Position numbers and translations under genes: made by a program
Assembly: GCA_027859085.1 (NCBI GenBank)
Contig: JAQIBJ010000102.1
Span: forward strand, 37,366-101,365
Reading direction: 5' to 3'
DNA: 64,000 bases
Source of the DNA: Mycoplasmatota bacterium
GTDB taxonomy: Bacteria; Bacillota_I; Bacilli_A; Izemoplasmatales; Hujiaoplasmataceae
Shown here: one piece after another, positions 1-10,019 of the stretch
Layout of the letters: each line of letters begins with the position of its first letter
Position numbering within the stretch: the first letter of the stretch is position 1
Notes under the pieces: model-generated
The model's database searches: none
Told to the model about the DNA's origin: nothing
Seen by the model: the letters and a program-made list of their open reading frames with translations, nothing else

Positions 1-2
1 GG

Positions 3-215
3 CGTGAAAAGGATTATGCAAGAATCATCAGTTATGCATTTACTGGAAAAGTGATTGGTTCAAAGATGAAAATCAATGACCATGAATCACTCGAATTAAA
101 ATATTTTGATTATACAAATTTACCATTGATTCATTCAATGGATACATTACAAATAATTGAGGCTTATTATCATCAAGAGTTTCAATTAATAGAGGGGAAA
201 AGATATCATGGATAA
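3..215 (+). CDS. C-terminal end of a truncated upstream gene, possibly NUDIX hydrolase-like (5'-partial; not in ORF track)
   Basis: Open frame from base 3 to TAA at 213-215: REKDYARIISYAFTGKVIGSKMKINDHESLELKYFDYTNLPLIHSMDTLQIIEAYYHQEFQLIEGKRYHG*; overlaps valS start by 8 nt. Confidence 0.5.
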   Translation, partial: REKDYARIISYAFTGKVIGSKMKINDHESLELKYFDYTNLPLIHSMDTLQIIEAYYHQEFQLIEGKRYHG

Positions 216-2778
216 ATTATACAATCCACAACTAGTAGAAAAAGGAAAATACGATTTCTGGCTTGAAAATAAATTATTTTCGAGTGGAGATTTATCAAAG
301 AAACCATTTACAATTGTCATACCACCACCAAATGTAACAGGAAAATTGCATTTGGGTCATACGTGGGACAATACGTTACAAGATATGGTCATTCGTAAAA
401 AGAGAATGCAAGGGTACGATGCACTTTATTTACCTGGTATGGATCACGCTGGAATTGCAACTCAAGCCAAGGTTGATCAGAAATTAAGAGATGCAGGAAT
501 TAATCGTTACGAATTAGGCCGAGAAAAGTATTTAGAACATGCATGGAAATGGAAAGAAGAATATTCTGAGTATATTAGAGAACAATGGAAAACCATGGGG
601 CTTTCTCTTGATTATGATCGCGAACGATTTACTTTAGATGAAGGTTTATCAAAAGCAGTTAATAAAGTATTTATTGACTTGTATGATAAAGGCCTTATTT
701 ATCAAGGTGTAAGAATTATACATTGGGATGTTCAAGCGAAAACAGCCCTTTCAAATATTGAAATTGAACATAAAGAGGTACAGGGTGCTTTATATTATAT
801 TAAGTATAAAGTTGTTGGTGAAGATCGATACGTTGAAATCGCAACCACAAGACCTGAAACCATGTATGGTGACACAGCATTAATGGTTCATCCAGAAGAT
901 GAAAGATTTGGTGATTTACATGGTAAAGAGGTGTTTATTCCTACAACAGAAACCAAGATAAAAATCATTACTGATGAATATGTAGATACTGAATTTGGTA
1001 CAGGTATTGTAAAAGTCACACCTGCCCATGACCCAAATGACTTTGAAGTTGGAAAAAGACATGGTTTAGAGATGCCACTTTGTATGAATGATGATGGTAC
1101 GATGAATCATTTGGCATATAAATATGAAGGTATCAACCGTTTTGAATGTCGCAAAGCTTTGGTTAATGAAATGAAAGACAAAAAAATAATTACTAAAGTC
1201 GAACCCATTACGCATAACGTCGGTCATTCAGAAAGAACCGATGTCATTGTTGAACCAAGATTGTCAAAACAATGGTTTGTTAAGATGGATGTTTTGGCGA
1301 ATAACGCTTTGGATAAAAGTACAGTGGAATTTATACCAGAACGTTTTAAAAAGATTTTTGTAAACTGGATGGAAGGTATTGAAGATTGGTGTATATCTCG
1401 ACAATTATGGTGGGGTCATAGAATTCCTGTTTGGTATAAAGAAGACGAAATCTATGTTGGAGAAGATGCACCAAAAGAAGATGGTTGGAAACAAGACGAA
1501 GATGTCTTAGATACATGGTTTTCTTCGGCGCTATGGCCGTTTTCTACATTGGGCTGGCCTGACACTACTGAAGACCTAAAACGTTATTATCCGAACGATT
1601 TAATGGTTACAGGGTATGATATTATATTCTTCTGGGTATCAAGAATGATATTTCAAGGAATAGAGTTTACTGGTGAAACACCTTTCAAACAATGTTTGTT
1701 GCATGGACTCATCCGCGATGAACAAGGTAGAAAGATGTCTAAGTCTTTAGGAAATGGTGTCGATCCAATTGATGTTGTGAATGAATATGGTATTGATGCC
1801 TTAAGATATTTTATTACGACGAATTCAGCACCTGGTCTTGATTTAAGATATGAAGAAGAAAAGGTTGAGTCTAGTTGGAATTACATCAATAAGATATGGA
1901 ATATTAGTCGGTTTGTTATTATGAATACCGAAGATATTATGGATGGCGATTTAACCATTAAACCTGAATCTTTGAATTTCGCGGACAAATGGATTTTAAC
2001 GAAATTAAATTTGTTGATACAAAACAGTGAAAGTTTCTTTGAGAGATATGAGTTTAATGAAGCAGCTCATTTAATATATAATTTTACATGGAATGATTTT
2101 GCATCTTGGTATGTTGAAATGAGTAAACTATCTGATGAATTATCAACAAAAAAAGTATTGATTTATGTGCTTGATAAGATTGTAAAGTTACTTCATCCAT
2201 TTATGCCTTTCGTGACTGAAGAAATATATCAACAATTACCACATGATGAAGTATCGATTATGGTTGCTACTTGGCCAGAATTCAATCCGGATTTAACTTT
2301 TAATGAGACACTAAATAGAGAATGGTTCTTTGAAATCATTAAGAAGATTAGAAGTATCCGTAACGATTATCATGTTTCTTGGTCAAAACCAATAGATTTA
2401 TACATTAGAACCAATGAAGAAAACAAAAAATTCATTGAAGAAAATGAAGTGTATATCAATAAGTTTTTAAATCCGGAAAATTTGTATATTAATAAAAAGC
2501 AAGCGGATTTAAAACAAACCGTATCTGTTATATTATCGGATATTCAAGTCAATATACCATTAGGTTCTCTTGTAAATATTGATGACGAAATCAAGAGAAT
2601 TGAAGAAGAAATAAATAGTTTAAATAAAGAAATTAATCGTTGTGAGGGCATGTTAAATAATAAAAACTTTATCAGTAAAGCGCCTGAGCAAAAAGTCAAT
2701 GAAGAAAAACAAAAATTGGTTGATTATACCAAAAGTTTTCAGGAAGCTCAAAAAAGGTTAACGGAGTTAAAAAAATAA
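208..2778 (+). CDS. valS: Valyl-tRNA synthetase
   Basis: PPPNVTGKLHLGH (HIGH-type) and KMSKSLGN (KMSKS) motifs, C-terminal coiled coil; 856 aa. Confidence 0.97.
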   Translation: MDKLYNPQLVEKGKYDFWLENKLFSSGDLSKKPFTIVIPPPNVTGKLHLGHTWDNTLQDMVIRKKRMQGYDALYLPGMDHAGIATQAKVDQKLRDAGINRYELGREKYLEHAWKWKEEYSEYIREQWKTMGLSLDYDRERFTLDEGLSKAVNKVFIDLYDKGLIYQGVRIIHWDVQAKTALSNIEIEHKEVQGALYYIKYKVVGEDRYVEIATTRPETMYGDTALMVHPEDERFGDLHGKEVFIPTTETKIKIITDEYVDTEFGTGIVKVTPAHDPNDFEVGKRHGLEMPLCMNDDGTMNHLAYKYEGINRFECRKALVNEMKDKKIITKVEPITHNVGHSERTDVIVEPRLSKQWFVKMDVLANNALDKSTVEFIPERFKKIFVNWMEGIEDWCISRQLWWGHRIPVWYKEDEIYVGEDAPKEDGWKQDEDVLDTWFSSALWPFSTLGWPDTTEDLKRYYPNDLMVTGYDIIFFWVSRMIFQGIEFTGETPFKQCLLHGLIRDEQGRKMSKSLGNGVDPIDVVNEYGIDALRYFITTNSAPGLDLRYEEEKVESSWNYINKIWNISRFVIMNTEDIMDGDLTIKPESLNFADKWILTKLNLLIQNSESFFERYEFNEAAHLIYNFTWNDFASWYVEMSKLSDELSTKKVLIYVLDKIVKLLHPFMPFVTEEIYQQLPHDEVSIMVATWPEFNPDLTFNETLNREWFFEIIKKIRSIRNDYHVSWSKPIDLYIRTNEENKKFIEENEVYINKFLNPENLYINKKQADLKQTVSVILSDIQVNIPLGSLVNIDDEIKRIEEEINSLNKEINRCEGMLNNKNFISKAPEQKVNEEKQKLVDYTKSFQEAQKRLTELKK

Positions 2779-2779
2779 A

Positions 2780-4048
2780 ATGTTTAACACAAAAGAAGAC
2801 GCACAAAATTGGATAGAAAATATCAAAAGATTTGGTTCTAGATTGGATCTGTCAAGGATTACAAAAGCATTAGAAATGCTTGGCAATCCTCATTTAGAAT
2901 TTAAATCGATTCATGTTGCTGGAACCAATGGTAAAGGTTCAACATCTAATTTCATTAAGAACATCTTAGTAGAAGCGAACCAAAAAGTTGGGCTTTATAC
3001 ATCACCCTATGTGGTTGAATTTAATGAACGCATTAAGATTAATCACAAAAACATATCGGATGATGAGTTAATAAAATATACCAATATTCTACATGATATC
3101 TCTGAAAAACTGATTGAAGAAGAACCAGAAAATATTATTACCTTCTTCGAAGTTTTAACAGTGATTGCTTTTCTATATTTTAGAGATCAAGCGGTTGATT
3201 ACGCTGTTATTGAAGTTGGGCTTGGTGGCTTATTAGATGCAACAAATGTGATTATGCCAGAGATTTCAGTCATAACAAATGTATCGTATGATCATATGAA
3301 ACAATTGGGGAATAGCTTGGAATCAATTGCTCTTAATAAATTAGGCATAGTTAAAGAGAATGTTCCATTAATCACCGCCATTGAAGATATGCATTTATAT
3401 CCCTTAATTTATGAAGTCTCTGCCAAAAAGCATTCACGAGTAAAAATAGTTAATTTTGATTTAGTAAATAATGTAGAAATCAGTGAATTAACAGCTTTTA
3501 GCTATCAAGGAAATGATTATGTTTTAAATTTAACGGGACATCATCAAATGAAAAATGCTGTGCTATCTATTGAAGTGATACGTTTGCTAAGACTTATAAA
3601 TAATATTGAAATCAATGAAGAGAATATAAAAAACGGTTTGTTAAATACATATTGGCCTGGGCGGTTTGAAATATTTAAACATAAGATTGTGATTGATGGT
3701 GCACATAATATCGGCGGTATTCAAGCATTAAAAGAGTCTGTGAAGACTGTGTTTAAAGGTAAAAATATTAAATGTTTATTTTCGGTAATGAAAGATAAAC
3801 AACATAAACAAATGATTGAAGAACTAGATAATTTCTGTGATGAACTTTATTTTACTGAGTTTGAATATCAAAGAAGAGCAGATGCAGAAGAATTATACTT
3901 TGAATCAACACATTATAAAAAATCATATCATCATGATTATAAAGAAATATTTTATAAATTGGTGAATAACTTAAATCAAGATGATGTATTACTCATGACT
4001 GGTTCATTATATTTTATTTCAGAAGTTAGAAAATTATTAATTAAATAA
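2780..4048 (+). CDS. folC: Folylpolyglutamate synthase / dihydrofolate synthase
   Basis: HVAGTNGKGSTSNF P-loop, GLGGLLDATNV; follows valS as in Firmicutes. Confidence 0.95.
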   Translation: MFNTKEDAQNWIENIKRFGSRLDLSRITKALEMLGNPHLEFKSIHVAGTNGKGSTSNFIKNILVEANQKVGLYTSPYVVEFNERIKINHKNISDDELIKYTNILHDISEKLIEEEPENIITFFEVLTVIAFLYFRDQAVDYAVIEVGLGGLLDATNVIMPEISVITNVSYDHMKQLGNSLESIALNKLGIVKENVPLITAIEDMHLYPLIYEVSAKKHSRVKIVNFDLVNNVEISELTAFSYQGNDYVLNLTGHHQMKNAVLSIEVIRLLRLINNIEINEENIKNGLLNTYWPGRFEIFKHKIVIDGAHNIGGIQALKESVKTVFKGKNIKCLFSVMKDKQHKQMIEELDNFCDELYFTEFEYQRRADAEELYFESTHYKKSYHHDYKEIFYKLVNNLNQDDVLLMTGSLYFISEVRKLLIK

Positions 4049-4057
4049 AGAATTAAC

Positions 4058-4089
4058 AATCACCCGATGTATTATTTCATCGGGTGATT
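4058..4089 (+). promoter_or_regulatory. Perfect 12-bp hairpin overlapping the radC ribosome-binding region
   Basis: AATCACCCGATG(4058-4069)-TATTATTT-CATCGGGTGATT(4078-4089); no downstream T-tract; 3' arm contains GGGTG 6 nt before ATG 4093. Confidence 0.7.
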
Positions 4090-4092
4090 AAA

Positions 4093-4776
4093 ATGTATAT
4101 GATAAAAGATATGCCAAAATATGAACGGCCAAGGGAAAGATTACTATCCTTTGGTCCAGAAAGTTTAAATACTTATGAATTGGTAGCGATATTATTAAGA
4201 GTCGGTACGAAAAATGATTCAGTGATTGATGTTTCAAAACGATTGGTGAATACTTTAAACGAGTTAAATGAGTTAAGAAATCAAACCATTGATGAACTGA
4301 TAAAAATAAGAGGCATTGGTCAGACAAAAGCAATAACAATCCTTGCGGCACTTGAACTTGGAAAACGTGTTTTAGAAAATAAACAAGAAAAAATTCAGTT
4401 AAGTTCTCCTAAGGTTGTCTTTGATTTATTACATTATGAATTAAAAGATTTAAAGCAAGAAGTATTGATTGCTTTGTATTTAGACTTAAAAACCAACTTG
4501 ATTGCAAAGAAGGAAATATTTAGGGGTAGTTTAAATCAAAGTCTAGTTCATCCTAGAGAGATATTCAAATATGCAGTGAAATATTCTGCGTATCAAATCA
4601 TCTTGGTGCACAATCATCCTTCAGGTGATCCTTATCCTTCAAAACAGGATATTGAATTGACAAAAGCGATTGAAAAAGCAGGAAAAATGTTGCAGATATA
4701 TTTATTAGATCACATTGTGATTGGTGAAAAAAATTACTTGTCAATTAAGTCGTTTGAAGAAAATAAAAATCTTTAA
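4093..4776 (+). CDS. radC: RadC family (JAB/MPN) protein; start placed at ATG 4093 rather than track GTG 4084
   Basis: MPKYERPRERLLSFGPESLNTYELVAILLRVGT and VHNHPSGDPYPSKQDIELT metal motif. Confidence 0.95.
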   Translation: MYMIKDMPKYERPRERLLSFGPESLNTYELVAILLRVGTKNDSVIDVSKRLVNTLNELNELRNQTIDELIKIRGIGQTKAITILAALELGKRVLENKQEKIQLSSPKVVFDLLHYELKDLKQEVLIALYLDLKTNLIAKKEIFRGSLNQSLVHPREIFKYAVKYSAYQIILVHNHPSGDPYPSKQDIELTKAIEKAGKMLQIYLLDHIVIGEKNYLSIKSFEENKNL

Positions 4777-4831
4777 GCTTTTGATTGACTTTATCAAATA
4801 GTTTGTCTATAATGAGATTAATTGAATAAGT

Positions 4832-4985
4832 ATTTATAGGTGTAGCAATACATAACAGGGAATTAAGTTAAAAGCTTAAGCTGTCCCAGCAACCGTAATA
4901 CAGACGAAATGCAAAAAACCACTGCTTATAGCGGGAAGGTGCATAGTAGGATGAAGTTAAGCCGGTAGACCTACCTGTAAATCAA
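4832..4985 (+). ncRNA. Cobalamin (AdoCbl-type) riboswitch aptamer
   Basis: Conserved blocks ACAGGGAA...CTGTCCCAGCAACCGTAA...CCACTG...GCGGGAAGGTG...GAAGTTAAGCCGGTAGACCTACCT (B12 box). Confidence 0.93.
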
Positions 4986-5028
4986 ATATTTTCTCCTGGG
5001 TAATGAGAAAGAAGTTTTTACTTTTTTT

Positions 5029-5050
5029 GACCTAGGGATAGGTCTTTTTT
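5029..5050 (+). terminator. Intrinsic terminator = likely expression platform of the cobalamin riboswitch
   Basis: GACCTA-GGGA-TAGGTC followed by TTTTTT. Confidence 0.75.
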
Positions 5051-5099
5051 ATTTTGAGGAGAAAATACATTCAAAAATACACTTTACTGAGGAGGAAGT

Positions 5100-6515
5100 A
5101 TGAAAAAAGTATTTTTAATGTTGTTTTTAATTGTGTTTGGAATGGTGGGTTGTAATGGTCAAGAGACTGAAGCAACAACCACAGAAGTAGTTTATGAGAA
5201 TTATGTATCAATTGTTATTGGTGATGATACACATTCTCTAGGTTTTAATCATCAGGATGATACATTATTTGATTTAATTCAATCATCTAATATCAATCTT
5301 GATTTTGAGGACACTGAATATGGTCCTATGGTCTCTGAAATTGGTGAATACCAACAAGATGAGTTTCATTGGATTAGTTTTACAAAGAACTCAGAATACG
5401 CTGAATCAGGATTAGATTCAATAGAATACCAAGATGGAGATGTTTTTCAATTCTTAGAAAACATGTCAACATGGGATCAAACATTTACAGCTGAACTTAA
5501 TTCTATTGATGGAGATTTATTATCATTCGAAATTGGAAATTATGAGGTTTTAATTAACAAAACCACCTTAAATAGTGAAGAATTTTATGTCGGTGGAAAT
5601 TATACAATGACTGGTCAACCGTCATCGATAACCAATAACGAAGTTATATTTACAGTGAGTGATTTTACCGCTAATTTTGAACACATTAGTATAATTATTG
5701 GTGATAACACATATGATTTGTTATATGAAGTAGGAACAGATAAATCTGCATTTGAACTCATCGATGATTCTGATATTGAATTAGAATATATAACAACTCA
5801 ATATGGTCCAATGATTACTAGAATTGGAGATTTACAACAAGATGATTTCCATTGGTTAAGTTTTATGGTTAATGATGAATTCGCTAGTTCAGGATTAGAT
5901 ACTTTAGAGTATCATGATGGTGATGTTATTACGTTCACTGAAGAAATAGCAACTTGGGAAGTTAACGTAAAAGCTGAAATTATTGAAATCAATCAAGATG
6001 AGATTATATTCCAAAATGAAAACCAAGCCTTTATTGTTGAAGTGATTGATTTACCAGAAACAGTAGTTGTTGGTGATTTAGTTGTTGGTTTTTTATATAA
6101 TTTAACTGGTTTAGTTGATGCAGAAGCATCAAATGAAATAATTAATTTCATTCCTTCATCTCTAGAATTGAATGTTGTTACTGATTTTACTAGCTTATAT
6201 GAATTAGAAGTGGGCGATGTAGTTATATTGCAATTTACAGTCACTTATATAGAAGATAGTTCAGAGTTTGGTATTGAAATATATGCGGAAGATATTAATG
6301 GTTTATCAAGTACAGAAATATCAAGTAGTATGAGTTATTCAAGTGCAACAAATTATATCTTTTACACCATTCCTAGTGATTATGATTTAGTTGTTAATCA
6401 AACATATATAGGTCGGTTTATATATCAAATAAATGAACCGAGTCAAATACCACAAATCACACTTTATGAACAAAGCATCAATGGAGAAGAAATCGATAGT
6501 GTTATTGTAGAATAG
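5100..6515 (+). CDS. Lipoprotein with two DUF4430 (transcobalamin-C-like) domains plus C-terminal domain
   Basis: Lipobox GMVGC; internal repeat VSIVIGDDTHSL..TEYGPMVSEIGEYQQDEFHWISF..SGLDSIEYQDGDV and ISIIIGDNTYDL..TQYGPMITRIGDLQQDDFHWLSF..SGLDTLEYHDGDV; downstream of B12 riboswitch. Confidence 0.8.
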   Translation: MKKVFLMLFLIVFGMVGCNGQETEATTTEVVYENYVSIVIGDDTHSLGFNHQDDTLFDLIQSSNINLDFEDTEYGPMVSEIGEYQQDEFHWISFTKNSEYAESGLDSIEYQDGDVFQFLENMSTWDQTFTAELNSIDGDLLSFEIGNYEVLINKTTLNSEEFYVGGNYTMTGQPSSITNNEVIFTVSDFTANFEHISIIIGDNTYDLLYEVGTDKSAFELIDDSDIELEYITTQYGPMITRIGDLQQDDFHWLSFMVNDEFASSGLDTLEYHDGDVITFTEEIATWEVNVKAEIIEINQDEIIFQNENQAFIVEVIDLPETVVVGDLVVGFLYNLTGLVDAEASNEIINFIPSSLELNVVTDFTSLYELEVGDVVILQFTVTYIEDSSEFGIEIYAEDINGLSSTEISSSMSYSSATNYIFYTIPSDYDLVVNQTYIGRFIYQINEPSQIPQITLYEQSINGEEIDSVIVE

Positions 6516-6525
6516 GGGTATTTTT

Positions 6526-6978
6526 ATGATTATTAAAAATCATATAAAAATAATCATATCATTTGTTTTGATTGCTATTTTAGCGATAACCATATACTTG
6601 ATTTCTGATCGTTCAGATGATGATGTGAATACTGGTGGCGAACCACAAGGTGAAATATACTTTGAATTGTACGATGAATTTCAAACTTTAGTGATTGATG
6701 AAACATTGTCATTTTATGAAGAAGACAATTTATTTACCTTGCTTAATCGTAATTATGATTTGGTTTGTGCTAATGGTGATTATGAGCCCGATGATAGTTG
6801 TTCATATAGATTCTTATATGGACGTATTATATTGGGAATCGAAGAAGTAGACTCTGATTGGTATTCAACGGTTTTGAGTGTTTATATCAATGATAATTTA
6901 TCAACCAAAGGGGTTTCTTTAACTGAGTTATCTAATGGCGACAATATTACAATTAGAAAGTCGCATATCAATGAATAA
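6526..6978 (+). CDS. Membrane-anchored single-domain DUF4430-like protein
   Basis: N-terminal TM helix, then IYFELYDEFQTLVIDETLSFYEEDNLFTLL..FLYGRIILGIEEVDSDWYSTVLSVYINDN; same operon. Confidence 0.65.
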   Translation: MIIKNHIKIIISFVLIAILAITIYLISDRSDDDVNTGGEPQGEIYFELYDEFQTLVIDETLSFYEEDNLFTLLNRNYDLVCANGDYEPDDSCSYRFLYGRIILGIEEVDSDWYSTVLSVYINDNLSTKGVSLTELSNGDNITIRKSHINE

Positions 6979-7480
6979 ACATATTAAAGAAATAACACTT
7001 CTTGCTTTAGCAACCAGTATTTTGTTTGTACAGGAACTGATGTTTTCATTTATTCCAAACATTCAATTAACAACATTTCTAATCTTGGTTTATACCAGTG
7101 TGTTTGGTTTAAAGAAAACATATATGATTATTATTGTTCATGTGTTTATTGATAATTTGTTGTTTGGATCTCTAGGAATGTTAAATATATGGATACCGAT
7201 GGCTCTAGCTTGGTTATTGATTGCTTCTATTTTTTCTTTGATTAGGAAAAAAACAGATTCAATTATTGTGTTTGCATTATCGGGTTATATCTTTGGACAC
7301 ATCTATGGAATGATGTTTGTGCCGTTTCAAGCTTGGTTAATAGAAATTGATATTTTATTATATTTAATTGCTGATATTCCATGGCAAATCATTATGGGAA
7401 TTGCGAACTTTTTAACGATTTTGTGGTTATATAAACCGTTTGAGAAATTTTTAAATGAATTATATTCGAGATATATTTAA
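6971..7480 (+). CDS. ECF transporter S component-like membrane protein, probably cobalamin uptake
   Basis: Multi-TM 170 aa S-component-like protein; ATG at 6971 overlaps upstream stop; operon under the B12 riboswitch. Confidence 0.7.
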   Translation: MNKHIKEITLLALATSILFVQELMFSFIPNIQLTTFLILVYTSVFGLKKTYMIIIVHVFIDNLLFGSLGMLNIWIPMALAWLLIASIFSLIRKKTDSIIVFALSGYIFGHIYGMMFVPFQAWLIEIDILLYLIADIPWQIIMGIANFLTILWLYKPFEKFLNELYSRYI

Positions 7481-7485
7481 AAATA

Positions 7486-7512
7486 AAAGTCGCAAAATTG
7501 CGACTTTATTTT
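7486..7512. terminator. Bidirectional intrinsic terminator between convergent genes
   Basis: AAAGTCGCAA-AA-TTGCGACTTT then ATTTTT. Confidence 0.8.
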
Positions 7513-8426
7513 TCTATAAAATTAAGAATGTCTTTATAAACTGATTTTTTATTTAATTCATTAAGAACTTCATGTCTTGCTTCAGGATAGATTTTCATAT
7601 TGATTTGATCGTAACCGAGGTCCCTCAATTTTTTAACTAATTTATGAATTTCTTTCCCATAATTTGAAAGTGGGTCATGACCACCAGATATAAACAAGAT
7701 GGGTTGATGATGATTTGCTTTTTTGATTCTTTTTATATTATTTGCTTCTTTAATCCAAATGAATAAATCATGATTGGCTTGTACCGTAAATGGTTGTCCA
7801 CACATTGGTGAGTGTTTATAGTAATCTTGGATTTTAGTATCTCTTGTTAACCATTCTTCATTTATACCATTTATAATACCGTCTTTTCTCATTTTTTTCT
7901 GATTCGAATCAATACTCATATCTTGTATAAGTTTTGATACATATTTAGGGCCTTTAAATAGTTTAACGAATGATGTTAAGAAAAGTCCGAAATTTAATAA
8001 AGTTTTAGGTGGGTAAGCGGTCCCTGAGAAAATAGCTTTTTCATATGCTTTTGGGAAATCTAATACCATTTTTCTTGCGAGAAATGATCCCATAGAATGA
8101 CCTAATAAATATATCGGTAAGTTATTATAATTTTGGTCTATCCATTCTTTTACTAAATTAAGTGAATTAAATGCAATTTTATCACCATCATTATCATCGA
8201 AATGAACATAATCTAATGTTTTTGTTGATAACCCATGGCCAAGAATATCGTGGCCAACAACAACATACCCATTCTTAGTCATGAACTCAGCAAACAATCC
8301 ATATCTGGCAAAATGTTCACTTGCTCCATGGATGATTTGTAAAACCCCTATTGGCTTTTGTTTTGGTTCATAAACGTAAGTATGAATATCATTGTTTAAA
8401 GCATCATTTAATATAAATTGTTTCAT
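7506..8426 (-). CDS. Alpha/beta hydrolase, lysophospholipase/monoacylglycerol lipase type
   Basis: QIIHGASEHFARY, GHDILGHGLS, LLGHSMGSFLAR nucleophile elbow, GGHDPLS, ARHEVLNE. Confidence 0.9.
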   Translation of the reverse strand: MKQFILNDALNNDIHTYVYEPKQKPIGVLQIIHGASEHFARYGLFAEFMTKNGYVVVGHDILGHGLSTKTLDYVHFDDNDGDKIAFNSLNLVKEWIDQNYNNLPIYLLGHSMGSFLARKMVLDFPKAYEKAIFSGTAYPPKTLLNFGLFLTSFVKLFKGPKYVSKLIQDMSIDSNQKKMRKDGIINGINEEWLTRDTKIQDYYKHSPMCGQPFTVQANHDLFIWIKEANNIKRIKKANHHQPILFISGGHDPLSNYGKEIHKLVKKLRDLGYDQINMKIYPEARHEVLNELNKKSVYKDILNFIEK

Positions 8427-8507
8427 AAAACCCTCCTAATGTTCTTATTATAACATTCTTTATTTATTTTTATAATAAGTTTTGATATAATTAATCCGGA
8501 GGTTCTT

Positions 8508-10010
8508 ATGGAAAAACAGTATATTGCAGCAATTGATCAAGGAACAACTTCATCTAGAGTTATTGTATTTAATGAGTTGGGATTAGTAGTCTCATCACAG
8601 TCTAAAGAATTCAAACAGTATTTTCCTAAACCTGGTTATGTATTACATGATGCAAATGAAATATGGGAATCAGTATTGTATTGTTTCAATAAAGCGTTAA
8701 AAAAGGCTGGTTTAGAGCCTGAAGACATTTCGGCCATTGGTATTACCAATCAAAGAGAAACCACTGTCATGTGGGATAAAACCACAGGAGAACCTATTTA
8801 TAAAGCAATCGTCTGGCAATCATCACAAACTCAAGAAATATCTGAGAGATTAATTGACAATGGATATCATGATTTATTTAAAGAAAAAACTGGTTTAATC
8901 ATTAATCCTTATTTTTCAGCCACAAAAATAAAGTGGTATTTTGAAAATGTTAAAGAGGCAAATGATTTGGCCAACGATCATAATCTTGCATTTGGTACGA
9001 TTGATAGTTGGTTGATATGGAAACTCACAAATGGAGAAAAACACATCACTGATTATTCAAACGCTTCAAGAACTTTAATTTATAATATTCATGATTTAAA
9101 ATGGGATGAAGAATTATTAAAGATATTGGAAATACCAAATTCAATTCTTCCAGAAGTTGTGCCGTCATCTGGAATTAATGCCTATGCTGCAAAAGAAGTA
9201 ATAGGTGCTAAAATTCCTATATCAGGGATAGCAGGTGATCAACAAGCTGCTTTGTTTGGTCAAACTTGCTTTCATAAAGGTGATGCGAAAAACACGTATG
9301 GCACCGGTTGTTTTTTATTAATGAATACTGGAGAGACTCCTAAACATTCTGAAAATGGTTTATTAACAACCATTGCTTGGGGTATTGATGGTAAAATAGA
9401 ATATGCAATTGAAGGTTCAATTTTTGTTGCAGGTAGTGCGGTTCAATGGTTGAGGGATGGATTAAAGATTATAAATTCCGCAGAAGAAACAGAGGCACTT
9501 GCTAAACAAACAAAATCTAATCTTGGTGTCTATTTTGTTCCAGCATTTGTTGGGTTAGGAACGCCTTATTGGATTGAAGAAGCAAGAGGTAGTTTCTTTG
9601 GTATCACAAGAGGTGTCACAAAGAATCATATTGTTAGAGCGACTTTAGAGGCCATTGCTTATCAAACGAAAGATGTTATTAATTTAATGGAAAAAGAAAC
9701 TGGTATTAATTTAAAGGTTTTAAAAGTTGATGGGGGCGCCAGTAAAAATAATTTTTTGATGCAATTCCAATCTAATATTCTTAATAATGTCATTAGAAGA
9801 CCAAAAATATTTGAAACAACTGCACTTGGTGCTTGTTATTTAGCTGGTATTGGTATAAAATTATGGGCGAAAGAAGATTTGGTTGATATGTGGAAATTAG
9901 ATGAAACATTCAGTCCTTCAATGAAAGATAAAGAAAGAACTGAATTGTATAGGAATTGGCAAAGAGCATTGAGAGCATGTGTTGCTTTTGCAGATAAAGA
10001 GAATTATTAG
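8508..10010 (+). CDS. glpK: Glycerol kinase
   Basis: [55 protein letters not shown]. Confidence 0.97.
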   Translation: MEKQYIAAIDQGTTSSRVIVFNELGLVVSSQSKEFKQYFPKPGYVLHDANEIWESVLYCFNKALKKAGLEPEDISAIGITNQRETTVMWDKTTGEPIYKAIVWQSSQTQEISERLIDNGYHDLFKEKTGLIINPYFSATKIKWYFENVKEANDLANDHNLAFGTIDSWLIWKLTNGEKHITDYSNASRTLIYNIHDLKWDEELLKILEIPNSILPEVVPSSGINAYAAKEVIGAKIPISGIAGDQQAALFGQTCFHKGDAKNTYGTGCFLLMNTGETPKHSENGLLTTIAWGIDGKIEYAIEGSIFVAGSAVQWLRDGLKIINSAEETEALAKQTKSNLGVYFVPAFVGLGTPYWIEEARGSFFGITRGVTKNHIVRATLEAIAYQTKDVINLMEKETGINLKVLKVDGGASKNNFLMQFQSNILNNVIRRPKIFETTALGACYLAGIGIKLWAKEDLVDMWKLDETFSPSMKDKERTELYRNWQRALRACVAFADKENY

Positions 10011-10019
10011 GAGGATGTT

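Noticed and set aside
4088-4351. 87-aa antisense ORF in radC
   Set aside because: Antisense to a clear radC frame, Leu-rich chance ORF.
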